Source: Burkholderia cenocepacia
Lineage (GTDB): Bacteria > Pseudomonadota > Gammaproteobacteria > Burkholderiales > Burkholderiaceae
Assembly: GCF_014211915.1 (NCBI RefSeq)
Contig: NZ_CP060039.1
Coordinates: 1,860,001 to 1,924,000, forward strand
Length of the DNA: 64,000 nucleotides
Direction of reading: 5' to 3'
Numbering within the stretch: position 1 is the first letter of the stretch; each line of letters opens with the position of its first letter. Position numbers and translations under genes: made by a program. Below the pieces are notes generated by a model. That model had not been told where the DNA came from. It was given only the letters and a program-made list of their open reading frames with translations, and did no database searches. Below are positions 45,795 to 55,445 of the stretch, piece by piece.

Positions 45795-47057
45795 TCAGGT
45801 TTGCCGGTTCCGGCGCGGGCGCGGTCGGCCGGCTTCCGCGAGCGCGAACACGCGCTGCAGCGCCGGATGGACGTTGCCGTGCCAGCGTGGCCCCGTAAAC
45901 AGCCCGTAGTGATCGCAATCGTCGATATCGACGCGATGGCGCTCGTGGGCCGAGAGGCCGCTGCACAGTGCGAGCGCCGCATGCGTCTGCCCGGCGCCCG
46001 TGACCCCGTCGCAGGCGCCTTCGACGGTCAGCAGCGCGACATCGCGCAGCGCGGCCGGTTCGACGCGCCGGCCGTCCACATGCCACGCGCCGGTCGCGAG
46101 CAGCATGCGCTGAAACACGACGTCGACCGTGTCGAGGAAATAGTCGGCCGGCATGTCGAGCAGCGCCGTGTATTCGCGCAGTGCCCGCCGGGCGTCGGCG
46201 AGCCCGGTCATGTCGAAGCGGGAAGCTGCCAGCGCGTAGGTCTCGATCAGCGTCAGGAAGCGTTGCGGATACAGGAGCGCGATCTCGCCCTGTTGCAGAT
46301 AGGTCGGGAACACGTGGCGGCCATGCCCGGCGAAGCCGGGCGGCACGATGTCGATCAGATGGCGCCGGCACCAGTCGAGCGAATGGGCCGCGGCCGCGGT
46401 GCCGAGCGGGCTCGGGTTCAGGCGGGCATCGATCGGGCCGCCGATCAGCGTGATACTCGCGGGCGGCGCGAGGCCGCGCGCGGCGCGCAGCGCCAGGGCG
46501 CCGAGCGCCGGTACGGTCGCCTGGCAAACGGCGACGACGTGCAGCGGCCGCTCGTCGTGCTGGAGGGTGCCGACGAAGCCGTCGAGCATCGCGACGTATT
46601 CGTCGAGTCCAAAACGGCCTGCCGCAAGCGGCACGTCGCGCGCATTGCGCCAGTCGGTCACGCAGACGTCGCCATCGGCGAGCAGCGTTTCGGCGGTTTC
46701 CCGCATCATCACGGCCGCATGTCCGACGAGCGGCGCGCACAGCAGCACCGTGCGGTGCGCATCGGCGTGCGCGAAGCGCCGCAAGTCGCAAAACGGCGTG
46801 TGCGCGACGATCTGCTCGCTGACGGCGGGCCACGCGAGGTCGAAGCCCGGCGGCGCGGCCTGGGGCCCGAGCAGCGGTTCGAACAGGTCGTCGTAGCACG
46901 ATGACGCGGCGTGCGGCAGCGACGCCGCGGGCCATGCGTCGAACGCGTATCGCGTCGCCGCGCGCCATGCGCGCATCCATTCCCGCTGCTGCTCGACGAC
47001 GGCATACCACATGGCGGACCCTGGGGCGGAAGGAGCGTGAACCTCCATTATGGTCAT
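45795..47057 (-). CDS. phaZ: Intracellular polyhydroxyalkanoate depolymerase
   Basis: This protein of about 420 residues mobilises PHB granules. The nucleophile is a Cys in VCQATVPALG (Cys178 from the first ATG), replacing the Ser of a lipase box, as in Cupriavidus PhaZ1-type enzymes. DWRNARDVPLAAGRFGLDEY precedes it, and the C-terminal DCDHYGLFTGPRWH holds the catalytic His. MWYAVVEQQ at residue 16 is the more usual family start and has an RBS-like AGGG upstream, so the true start may be 47012. Confidence 0.88.
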   Translation of the reverse strand: MTIMEVHAPSAPGSAMWYAVVEQQREWMRAWRAATRYAFDAWPAASLPHAASSCYDDLFEPLLGPQAAPPGFDLAWPAVSEQIVAHTPFCDLRRFAHADAHRTVLLCAPLVGHAAVMMRETAETLLADGDVCVTDWRNARDVPLAAGRFGLDEYVAMLDGFVGTLQHDERPLHVVAVCQATVPALGALALRAARGLAPPASITLIGGPIDARLNPSPLGTAAAAHSLDWCRRHLIDIVPPGFAGHGRHVFPTYLQQGEIALLYPQRFLTLIETYALAASRFDMTGLADARRALREYTALLDMPADYFLDTVDVVFQRMLLATGAWHVDGRRVEPAALRDVALLTVEGACDGVTGAGQTHAALALCSGLSAHERHRVDIDDCDHYGLFTGPRWHGNVHPALQRVFALAEAGRPRPRRNRQT

Positions 47058-47184
47058 AGCGGCCGGGCAGCGGGAGCCCGATGTACGGCCGGCTGACGCG
47101 CGTCAAGCGCAGGGTCACGCTAGGCGCTGCCGCGCGCCGCTGCTACAGTCGTCAGTCCCATTCCCTCGAAGCGGAGCGTTCGCG

Positions 47185-47814
47185 ATGAAGCTGATCGGCA
47201 TGCTGGATTCCCCGTTCGTGCGCCGCGTCGCCATTTCGGCGAAGCTGCTCGACCTGCCGTTCGAACACGAGTCGATCTCGGTGTTTCGTCATATCGAGCG
47301 GTTCAGGACGCTCAACCCGGTCGTCAAGGCGCCGACGCTCGTGACCGACGGCGGCGCGACGCTGCTCGATTCGTCGCTGATCGTCGACTATCTCGACCAC
47401 CTGGCAGCACCTGAGCGGCGCCTGCTGCCCGACGCCGGCGAGGCCCGGCTGCGCGCGCTGGTGCCGATCGGCTTCGCGCTGGCCGCCGCCGAGAAAACCG
47501 TGCAGGTCGTCTACGAGCAGGCGCTGCGTCCGTCGGACAAGCAGCACGAGCCGTGGGTCGATCGCGTGCTGAGCCAGCTCGAAGGCGCATACGGCGCGCT
47601 GGAGCCGCTGGTCGCGGCCGCCAACGGCTGGTTCGGCGGCGGGCGATTGCTGCAGTCGGACGTGACGGTCGCGGTGGCGTGGCGCTTCACGCAGTTCATG
47701 GCGGCCGATTACCCGGTGCTGGCGCGGATCGATCCGGCCCGTTATCCGGCGCTCGCCGCGCATTCCGCGCGGGCGGAAGCGTTGCCGGCTTTCGTCGAAA
47801 CGCCGCTCGTCTAG
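47185..47814 (+). CDS. Glutathione S-transferase-family protein
   Basis: This 209-residue protein has an N-terminal thioredoxin-fold domain (MKLIGMLDSPFVRRVAISAK, with NPVVKAPTLVTDGG and LLDSSLIVDYL for glutathione binding) and an alpha-helical C-terminal domain. It has the single-subunit size of bacterial GSTs. The role, detoxification or thiol chemistry, cannot be specified. It is divergent from phaZ. Confidence 0.87.
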   Translation: MKLIGMLDSPFVRRVAISAKLLDLPFEHESISVFRHIERFRTLNPVVKAPTLVTDGGATLLDSSLIVDYLDHLAAPERRLLPDAGEARLRALVPIGFALAAAEKTVQVVYEQALRPSDKQHEPWVDRVLSQLEGAYGALEPLVAAANGWFGGGRLLQSDVTVAVAWRFTQFMAADYPVLARIDPARYPALAAHSARAEALPAFVETPLV

Positions 47815-47998
47815 GTTTCGAAGCGGGGCGCCGGACTGTCGCGCACCGCTGTCGGCCGCCGCTCGCGCTTGTCCGGCAAGCCGCTGCCGATTGTTCTCGG
47901 CGGCTGACAAGTGACTTCGCATTCGCGCTGTTTATCCGGAGGCGACCGATCCCTAGAATCCACTCCATCAAATCACGCATTGCCAGATGGAGCCGATG

Positions 47999-48193
47999 AT
48001 GAAAGCCCTGATCGAATCGAGCCTGTACCACCCGTCCGTCGTGTTGGCGCTTGCCGGGCTGACGCAGCTGATGGTCGAGCGCGATTTCAATCTCGGCCAG
48101 GTCGGGATGATCGTCGCGGCGCGCGGTGCGCAGGCTGCCGTGTCGCGGTCGCGCGCGCTGATCTTCTGCCGTCACTGCGAAGCGCAGGCATGA
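47999..48193 (+). CDS. Small conserved-looking hypothetical protein
   Basis: This 64-residue ORF starts at an ATG six bases after GGAG; ATGs at 47987 and 47996 are also in frame. A -10-like TAGAAT lies at 47954-47959. It has a short hydrophobic stretch (SVVLALAGLTQLMVE) and ends in a Cys pair (FCRHCEAQA) that might bind a metal or form a disulfide. Two back-to-back terminators follow, which supports it as a real transcription unit. I do not recognise the family. Confidence 0.5.
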   Translation: MKALIESSLYHPSVVLALAGLTQLMVERDFNLGQVGMIVAARGAQAAVSRSRALIFCRHCEAQA

Positions 48194-48215
48194 AGGCGTT
48201 CGCGCCGACTGAATG

Positions 48216-48246
48216 AAAAAGCCCGGCCGGCGCAAGCCGGTCGGGC
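48216..48246 (-). terminator. Intrinsic terminator for the minus-strand ProP-like gene
   Basis: GCCCGACCGGC and CCGGCCGGGC (minus strand, 48246-48221) form a stem with a short loop, followed by five Ts (48220-48216). Confidence 0.8.
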
Positions 48247-48263
48247 GGATCGGGTTCGATCGG

Positions 48264-48288
48264 GCCCCGGCTTCGGCCGGGGCTTTTT
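48264..48288 (+). terminator. Intrinsic terminator for the plus-strand small gene
   Basis: GCCCCGGC-TTCG-GCCGGGGC is a perfect 8-bp stem with a stable tetraloop, then five Ts. Together with the adjacent minus-strand terminator it forms a nested pair between convergent genes. Confidence 0.88.
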
Positions 48289-48301
48289 CATTGCGCGGCG
48301 C

Positions 48302-49791
48302 TTACGCGCGGGCGGGAGTCGCGACGCCGTAGACTTCCGATTCGTCGTCGTCCTCGCGCAACTGGCGCGCGAGCTGGTGCGCTTCGCGGCGCGTCGCGAC
48401 GGCCGGCGGCGAGCCCTTCAGCGGCTGGCGCGCGGTTTCGGCGAGCGCGACGACCGACACGATGCCGATCAGCGCGGCGCCCATCATGTAGTACGCGGGC
48501 ATCATCAGGTTGTGCGTCACGTCGACGAGCCACGCGGTCACCAGCGGCGTCGTGCCGCCGAACAGCGACACCGACACGTTGAAGCCGATCGCGAGCGCGC
48601 CGTAGCGGATCTCGGTCGGGAACAGCGCGGGCAGCGCCGACGGCATCACGCCGGTGAAGCACGACAGCAGCACGCCGAGGATCAGCAGGCCGCCGAACAC
48701 CGACGCCGTGGTGCCCGTGTGGATCAGCATCAGCGACGGGATCGACAGCACCAGCAGGCCGACGCAGCCGGCGAGCATCACCGGCTTGCGGCCGACCTTG
48801 TCCGACAGGCGGCCGGCGTACAGCGTCATCGGCATCATCAGCACCATCACGATCAGCACCAGCACGAGGCTGTGCGATTCGTCGAAGTGCAGCGTCGACG
48901 ACATGAAGCTCGGCAGGTACGACAGCACCATGTAGTCGGTCACGTTGAAGATCAGCACGAGGCCGACGCACAGCAGCAGCGCACGCCAGTTACGCAGCAG
49001 CGTCTCGCGAAAGCGCGCCTTCGGCACGGCCTTGTCCTGCGCTTCGCGTTCTTCGGCCTGGCGCTTGAACGCGGGCGTTTCCTCGAGCTTCATCCGGATG
49101 TACAGACCGATCAGGCCGAGCGGCCCGGCGATGAGGAACGGCACGCGCCAGCCCCACGACAGCAGCGCTTCCTGCGACAGCGACGCGGTGAGCAGTGCGA
49201 CGACGCCCGCGCCCAGCACATAGCCGATCAGCGTGCCGAACTCCAGGAAGCTGCCCATGAAGCCGCGGCGCTTGTCGGTCGAGAACTCGGCGATGAAGGT
49301 GGCGGCGCCGCCGTACTCGCCGCCGGTCGAGAAGCCCTGCACGAGGCGGGCGACGAGCAGCAGGATCGGGGCCATGATGCCGATCGACGCATAGCTCGGG
49401 ATCAGGCCGATCGCGAAGGTGCCGACGGCCATCATGATCATCGTGGCGGCGAGTACGCGCTGGCGGCCGATGCGATCGCCGAGCGGGCCGAACACCATGC
49501 CGCCGAGCGGGCGCACGAGGAACGCGGCCGCGAACGTGCCGAAGGTGGCCAGCAACTGCGCGGACGGGCTGCTGGACGGGAAGAACACCTTGCCGAGCGT
49601 GACGGCGATATAGCTGTAGACGCCGAAGTCGAACCATTCCATCGCATTGCCGATGGCCATTGCGCTGACGGCGCGCTTGAGCAGGCTCTGGTCGACGACG
49701 GTGATGTCGTCCGCGGCGAGCGGGGCCTCGCCGGACGACGAAGCGGGGAAGAGACAGCGGTCGGGCTGACGTGTGTTGCGGTCAAGGTCAT
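48302..49791 (-). CDS. proP: ProP-like MHS-family proline/betaine transporter, likely frameshifted near the N-terminus
   Basis: The body has 12 membrane segments and the MHS/ProP signature GNAMEWFDFGVYSYIAVTLGK with GPLGDRIGRQRVLAAT. ProP imports proline and betaine with protons on osmotic upshift, so an osmolyte role is likely. The start is problematic. The ATG at 49791 follows AAAGGAG and begins MTLTATHVSPTAVSS, but it is in another frame from the body. One extra base in the G run 49745-49748 would fuse it to PASSSGEAPLAADDITVVDQ and give 496 residues, the ProP size. As the sequence stands, GTG 49795 is the nearest in-frame start, with no RBS spacing. Confidence 0.8.
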
Positions 49792-49795
49792 GCAC

Positions 49796-50176
49796 TCCTT
49801 TGACAGCGCCGGAACGGGCGGGCCGTCCGACACGGTTTGCCGGCGAGCGCGGTGTCGTGTGCTGCGCGTCGGGGCAGACCATTAAGCACTTACTGCACAG
49901 GGGGCAGCAAAGGGCCAAGGGGCTGCTTCGACGCGGGCCCGATGGGCCGTCGCGACAGTGCGCTCATGAAGAATGGGCCGCGTGATGCAGGCGGCGGATG
50001 CCGGTGCGGACGATGGGTCCGGCGTGCCGGCAACGCCCCGGAGGGGCAGCGAAACGAGAAAAGCGGGCCTGTCGGGCGGGCTTTCCTGTGGATGCAATTT
50101 CGATCGAGGCACCGGGCCGCAACGTGCGGACGGACTTCTCTCAAAATCGAAAAGACAGAGATTGAATGTTGAAACA
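49796..50176. other. Long leader of the ProP-like gene, no gene seen
   Basis: About 380 bases lie between the minus-strand promoter at 50183-50212 and the transporter start. Several GC-rich inverted repeats (for example GCCCC/GGGGC around 50035-50047) could fold, but none has a T-run. It is unusually long for a leader. Confidence 0.45.
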
Positions 50177-50182
50177 GGCGAC

Positions 50183-50662
<480 letters not shown>

Positions 50663-50699
50663 GCGGCGCGGCCGCGGCGCGTGCCGCGTGCCGCGTGCA

Positions 50700-51434
50700 T
50701 CAGGCTGCTTCGGCGGTATCCGTGTCGGCGGGCTGGCGCCACACGCATGTGCCCTTGACCGACTTGTCGAGCTCGTCGAGCTGAGCCTGGTGCGCGGCCA
50801 GCTCGTCTTCGCTTGCAGTCACCACGGCCAGGTCGAGCGCGGCGAGCGACACGCGTTTGCCGTTCGCCGCGCCGCCGTCGGCGCCCGCGTCGTCGAGCAT
50901 GTCGATCACGAGGCTGTCCTGGCCGCGCGTCATCGCGAGATAGACCTCGGCGAGCAGCTCCGAGTCGAGCAGTGCGCCGTGCAGCGTCCGATGCGCGTTG
51001 CTGATGCCGAAGCGGTCGCACAGCGCGTCGAGCGAGTTGCGCTTGCCGGGGAACATCTGCTTGGCCTGCACCAGCGTGTCGATCACGCCGCCGCAATGCT
51101 CGGTGAACGGCGGCAGGCCGAGCCGCGCGAATTCGGCGTCGAGGAAGCCGAGGTCGAACGGCGCGTTGTGGATGATCAGCTCGGCGTCCTTCACGAAGTC
51201 GAGGATCTGGTGGGCGACTTCCGCGAATTTCGGCTTGTCGCTCAAGAATTCGGTCGTGAGGCCGTGCACCGCCAGTGCGCCCGGATCGCTGTCGCGCTCG
51301 GGGTTCACGTAGAAGTGCAGGTTGTTGCCGGTGAGCCGCCGGTTCAGCAGTTCGACGCAGCCGATTTCGATGAGGCGGTCGCCCGTGCGGGCGTTCAGGC
51401 CGGTGGTTTCGGTATCGAGAATGATCTGGCGCAT
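50700..51434 (-). CDS. dnaQ: DNA polymerase III epsilon subunit (3'-5' proofreading exonuclease)
   Basis: This 244-residue protein has the three DEDD exonuclease motifs: ILDTETTGL (Asp7, Glu9), HNAPFDLGFLD and HGALLDSELLAEVYL with the His and last Asp. The C-terminal tail after about residue 185 is the part that binds the polymerase alpha subunit. It corrects replication errors. The order methyltransferase-rnhA-dnaQ matches the yafS-rnhA-dnaQ region of enterobacteria, in line with a conserved core block. The ATG is at 51434. Confidence 0.95.
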   Translation of the reverse strand: MRQIILDTETTGLNARTGDRLIEIGCVELLNRRLTGNNLHFYVNPERDSDPGALAVHGLTTEFLSDKPKFAEVAHQILDFVKDAELIIHNAPFDLGFLDAEFARLGLPPFTEHCGGVIDTLVQAKQMFPGKRNSLDALCDRFGISNAHRTLHGALLDSELLAEVYLAMTRGQDSLVIDMLDDAGADGGAANGKRVSLAALDLAVVTASEDELAAHQAQLDELDKSVKGTCVWRQPADTDTAEAA

Positions 51435-51474
51435 ATCGGGAAAAGCAACGAAAACAGGAGAGGGCGGCCGGGGT

Positions 51475-51918
51475 TCAGGCGGCCAGCGATTCGACGCCGC
51501 GGTTCGCGAGCGCGTCCGCGCGCTCGTTTTCGGGATGGCCCGCGTGACCCTTGACCCAGCGCCACTCGATCTCGTGCCGGGCGACGAGCGTGTCGAGCCG
51601 CTTCCACAGGTCGGCATTCTTCACGGGCGTCTTCGCCGCGGTGACCCAGCCTTTCTTCTTCCACCCGTGGATCCACTCGCTGATGCCTTTCTGCACGTAT
51701 TGCGAGTCGGTATGCACGATCACCCGGCACGGCCGCTTCAGCGCTTCGAGCGCGGCGATCACGCCCATCAGCTCCATGCGGTTGTTGGTCGTGTTCGGCT
51801 CGCCGCCGAACAGTTCCTTTTCTTGACTGCCGTAGCGCAGCAGGGCGCCCCAGCCGCCGGGGCCGGGGTTGCCCTTGCAGGCGCCGTCGGTATAGATGTC
51901 GATGGTGTCGGTTGTCAT
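51475..51918 (-). CDS. rnhA: Ribonuclease HI
   Basis: This 147-residue protein has the four catalytic carboxylates Asp11, Glu49, Asp71 and Asp135, each offset by one from E. coli. Visible motifs include [34 protein letters not shown] and [11 protein letters not shown]. It removes RNA from RNA:DNA hybrids. The ATG overlaps the stop of the upstream methyltransferase gene (ATGA), so both are co-expressed; dnaQ follows after 40 bases. Confidence 0.96.
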   Translation of the reverse strand: MTTDTIDIYTDGACKGNPGPGGWGALLRYGSQEKELFGGEPNTTNNRMELMGVIAALEALKRPCRVIVHTDSQYVQKGISEWIHGWKKKGWVTAAKTPVKNADLWKRLDTLVARHEIEWRWVKGHAGHPENERADALANRGVESLAA

Positions 51919-52727
51919 GAACGTTCTTGGTGAGTGGTCGGGGAGGCCGCCGGCGTCAGGCCCGGTGCGAGCACGGGCTTCTTCATCTTGATCGGGCCGA
52001 CGAGGCGCATGCCGCGCACGCGCTTGACGGCCGTCACCATGTAGACGGCGCCGAAGATCGGCCACCAGCGGTCGCCGGCAGCCTCCATGAAGCCGTAGCG
52101 GGCCAGCCACTGGTCGGTGGCGAGCGGCGGCCGGTAGCAGCCGAAGCGGCCGCGTTCGAGGTCGAAACCGAGCAGCTTGATCCAGTCCTTGAGCCGGATG
52201 AACGCGATCTGGTCGCGCGTGGCCGGCACGAACGGGCGGTTCGCCATGCGCCCGAACGACTGCCGCATGCCCCACAGGCTCAGCGAATTGAAGCCGGTGA
52301 TCACGAGCTGGCCTTCCGGCATCAGCACGCGCTCGGCCTCGCGCAGCAAACGGTGCGGGTCGGACGTGAATTCGAGCGTGTGCGGCATCACGATCAGGTC
52401 GACGCTCTGCGACTCGAACGGCAGGTCGAGCAGGTCGCACCACGTCGTGCTGCGATCGGCGGGCGCGTGGGCTGCCGTGTGTGCTTCGCGCGCCCACGGA
52501 TACTGATACGGCGCGCTCGCGCCGCTCGCCGGGTCGAGCACGAGGCCGCGATACGGCATGCGGTTCTCGCGCAGTGCGTCGAGCTGCGGCAGGCCGAGCT
52601 GCAGCGCGTGGAAGCCGAAGACGTCGGATACGATCCGGTCGAGCTGTGCCTGCTCCCAGCCCAGCACGTAACGGCCGGGCGGCGAGTCGGTCCAGGCGGG
52701 CCAGTCTATAATTTGACGGTCAGACAT
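51915..52727 (-). CDS. SAM-dependent methyltransferase, YafS-like
   Basis: This 270-residue class I methyltransferase of the Methyltransf_11 type has [20 protein letters not shown] near residue 100 (motif II region) and [17 protein letters not shown] near residue 130 (motif III). The glycine-rich SAM loop is poorly conserved. It occupies the place of yafS between gloB and rnhA. The substrate is unknown. Its start is only 18 bases from the divergent gloB ATG, so the two 5' regions overlap each other's promoters. Confidence 0.85.
   Translation of the reverse strand: MSDRQIIDWPAWTDSPPGRYVLGWEQAQLDRIVSDVFGFHALQLGLPQLDALRENRMPYRGLVLDPASGASAPYQYPWAREAHTAAHAPADRSTTWCDLLDLPFESQSVDLIVMPHTLEFTSDPHRLLREAERVLMPEGQLVITGFNSLSLWGMRQSFGRMANRPFVPATRDQIAFIRLKDWIKLLGFDLERGRFGCYRPPLATDQWLARYGFMEAAGDRWWPIFGAVYMVTAVKRVRGMRLVGPIKMKKPVLAPGLTPAASPTTHQERS
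52707..52712 (+). promoter_or_regulatory. gloB: -10 element upstream of gloB
   Basis: A perfect TATAAT lies 33 bases before the gloB ATG and inside the start of the divergent methyltransferase gene. The -35 position (GAGTCG) is poor, so the assignment is tentative. Confidence 0.4.
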
Positions 52728-52745
52728 AACGATGATTGCGCGCCT

Positions 52746-53567
52746 ATGAACGAGCTGGAATACGTGCCGGTTCCGGCATTCGAAGACAACTATATCTGGC
52801 TCGTCTCGGACGGCCGCGATGCGATCGCCGTCGACCCGGGTGAAGCCGCGCCCGTACGCCGGGTTCTTGCCGAACGAGGCTGGCGGTTGACCGCTATTTT
52901 ACTCACGCACCACCACGCCGACCACGTCGGCGGTGTCGAGGCGCTGCAGCATAGCCAACCGGCCGATGTTCCGCTCACCGTTTACGGCCCCGCGGCCGAA
53001 GCGATCGGCGTGGTCACGCGGCCGCTGTCGGGCGGCGATCGCGTGACGCTCGACGCGCCGGCCGTCGCGTTCGACGTGCTCGACGTGCCGGGCCATACAC
53101 GCGGCCACATTGCTTACTTTCAGGCGGCCGGTCAAGGCGCGGCCGGGCAGGGCAACGCGGTGCCGCACGTGTTCTGCGGCGACACGCTGTTCTCGTGCGG
53201 CTGCGGCCGCCTGTTCGAAGGCACGCCCGCGCAGATGCTCGCGTCGCTCGACGCGCTCGCGGCGCTGCCGGGCGACACCCGCGTGCATTGCGCACACGAA
53301 TACACGCTGTCGAACATCCGCTTCGCGCTCGCGTGCGAGCCGGGCAATGCGGCACTCGCCGCGTGGCGCGACGACGCACAGGCGCTGCGCGCGCGCGGCG
53401 TGCCGACGCTGCCCACTACGATCGCGCACGAGCGTGCCGTTAACCCGTTCATGCGGGCCGACAGCGCGGCGATTCACGCGACGCTCGAGGCCGAGCTGCA
53501 CGAAACGGTGACGGATCGTCTGGCGGCGTTCACGCTGATGCGCGAATGGAAAAACCGGTTCCGGTGA
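52746..53567 (+). CDS. gloB: Hydroxyacylglutathione hydrolase (glyoxalase II)
   Basis: This 273-residue metallo-beta-lactamase-fold enzyme hydrolyses S-D-lactoylglutathione to lactate and glutathione. The metal motif THHHADHVGG contains HxHxDH (His55, His57, Asp59, His60); further ligands are in VPGHTRGHI and VFCGDTLFSCGCGRLFEG, and the C-terminal glutathione-binding region is present. It is divergent from the methyltransferase gene. Confidence 0.94.
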   Translation: MNELEYVPVPAFEDNYIWLVSDGRDAIAVDPGEAAPVRRVLAERGWRLTAILLTHHHADHVGGVEALQHSQPADVPLTVYGPAAEAIGVVTRPLSGGDRVTLDAPAVAFDVLDVPGHTRGHIAYFQAAGQGAAGQGNAVPHVFCGDTLFSCGCGRLFEGTPAQMLASLDALAALPGDTRVHCAHEYTLSNIRFALACEPGNAALAAWRDDAQALRARGVPTLPTTIAHERAVNPFMRADSAAIHATLEAELHETVTDRLAAFTLMREWKNRFR

Positions 53568-53652
53568 TGTTTTCCGGAGGACTCCAAAGCTCAAGCGGTG
53601 TCTGTAAAAATTGCTCCAAATGTAGGATTTCGCTGAGTTTTCGGTGTTTTTA

Positions 53653-53681
53653 TTGACGTGAAGCACGCACTTCCGTAGTAT
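53653..53681 (+). promoter_or_regulatory. mltD: Sigma-70 promoter of mltD
   Basis: TTGACG (53653-53658) and TAGTAT (53676-53681) are separated by exactly 17 bases and lie 38 bases before the mltD ATG at 53719. Confidence 0.75.
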
Positions 53682-53718
53682 CGCCTGCAATTTCCAGCCG
53701 TCGGAAGCCGAGATTTTC

Positions 53719-55295
53719 ATGCGACTTATATTGAGTGCGATGGTGGTGCTGCTACTCGCCGCTTGTGCGAGCCAGCCCCTGTCGCCAACAACGCCGCCGA
53801 TTCGCAGGCGACGTCCAACTACCTCCGTAAATCAGCCACCGCCAAAGAAACTGTCGACGTCGACAAGCAATCCGTCGGCGACCTGACCACTGCAGACTCC
53901 GATCTCTGGGCGCGCATTCGCCGCGGCTTCCAGATGCCCGACCTGCAGAGCGATCTCGTCGACATGCAGACGACCTGGTATACGCAGCGTCCCGATTACG
54001 TGCAGCGCATGACCGAGCGCTCGCAGAAGTACCTGTATCACATCGTCGAGGAGCTCGAGGCGCGTCACATGCCGACCGAGCTCGCGCTGCTGCCGTTCAT
54101 CGAGTCCGCGTACAACCCGCAAGCGCTGTCGGTCGCGAAGGCGGCCGGCATGTGGCAGTTCATGCCCGGCACCGGCCGCACGTACAACCTGAAGCGCAAC
54201 ATGTGGCAGGACGAGCGCCGCGACGTGCTCGCGTCGACGAGCGCCGCGCTGGACTACCTGTCCCGCCTGCACGACATGTTCGGCGACTGGTATCTGGCGC
54301 TGGCCGCGTACAACTGGGGCGAAGGCAACGTGCAGCGCGCGATCGCGCGCAACCAGGCGGCCGGCTTGCCGACCGACTACCAGAACCTGCGGATGCCGAA
54401 CGAGACGCGCAACTACGTGCCGAAGCTGCAGGCGGTGAAGAACATCATCGCGAGCCCGCAGCAGTACGGCCTGGCGCTGCCGGATATCCCGAACCACCCG
54501 TATTTCGTGACGGTCACGACGTCGCGCGACATCGACGTGGCGGTGGCCGCGAAGCTCGCGAACCTGCCGCTCGACGAGTTCCGCTCGCTGAACCCGTCGT
54601 TCTCGAAGCCCGTGATCCTCGGCGCGACCGAGCCGCAGATCCTGCTGCCGTTCGACAACGCATCCGCGTTCGAGAAGAGCCTGAAAGCGTACAACGGCCA
54701 GCTGTCGTCGTGGACCACCTACACGGTCAGCGAGCGTGCACGCCCGGCCGCGATCGCCGAGAAGATCGGCGTCGACGCCGACACGCTGATGTCGGTCAAC
54801 AAGATTCCGGCCGGCATGCGCCTGAAGCCGGGCTCGACGATCGTCGTGCCGCGCGGCAATGACGACGACGAGGACATCAGCGCCGACGTCGCCGAAAACG
54901 GCGCGCTCGCGATGGAGCCGGACGTCCCCGATACGCGCAAGATGCTGATTCGCGTGCGCCGCAAGCAGTCGATGGCGGCGATCGCCGGCCGCTATGGCGT
55001 GTCGGTCGGCCAGTTGAAGGCGTGGAACCGTACGCACCGCGATCTCGCGATGCCGGGCCAGGCGCTCGTGCTGCACGTGCCGGTCGGCCGTTCGGTGCCG
55101 GCGGAACCCGGTCCGGAGCGGATCGCGACGTCGACGGGCGGTGCGCACATCGAGCGCGCGAGCCTGGCGGTGGGCGGCAAGTCGCACGGCGGCAAGCGCG
55201 GCGCCGCCAAGTCGTCGGCCCGGCCGGCGGCGAAGGCTGCGCCCGCGAAAGCCGCGCCGGCCAAGGCCGCCGCGCACAAGGGCAAGAAGAAGTAA
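53719..55295 (+). CDS. mltD: Membrane-bound lytic transglycosylase D, with frameshift just after the lipobox
   Basis: The natural start ATG 53719 encodes a lipoprotein signal (MRLILSAMVVLLLAAC) in one frame, while the enzyme continues in another from about 53778. One extra base in the C run 53776-53779 would join ACASQP to PVANNAADSQAT. The body has a GH23 lysozyme-like domain (ALLPFIESAYNPQAL with the catalytic Glu, then GMWQFMPGTGRTYNL), two LysM domains (about TTYTVSERARPAAIAEKIG and IRVRRKQSMAAIAGRYG) that bind peptidoglycan, and a Lys/Ala-rich tail. The longest uninterrupted frame starts at 53763 (TTG) and lacks the signal peptide. Confidence 0.88.
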
Positions 55296-55368
55296 GCGCG
55301 GCTGCCGCGCGCAACGTGGCGGCCGGTGAGGCCTGCGCGATTGCGCTATCATCCGACGAATTCGACGA

Positions 55369-55396
55369 AACGCCGTCACCGAGGTGACGGCGTTTT
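55369..55396 (+). terminator. Intrinsic terminator after mltD
   Basis: AACGCCGTCAC and GTGACGGCGTT form a perfect 11-bp stem with a four-base loop and end in TTTT. Confidence 0.85.
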
Positions 55397-55445
55397 CGTT
55401 TGCGCGCGGCGTAACGTCGCGCGTCTTCATCGAACAAGGGGAGCG

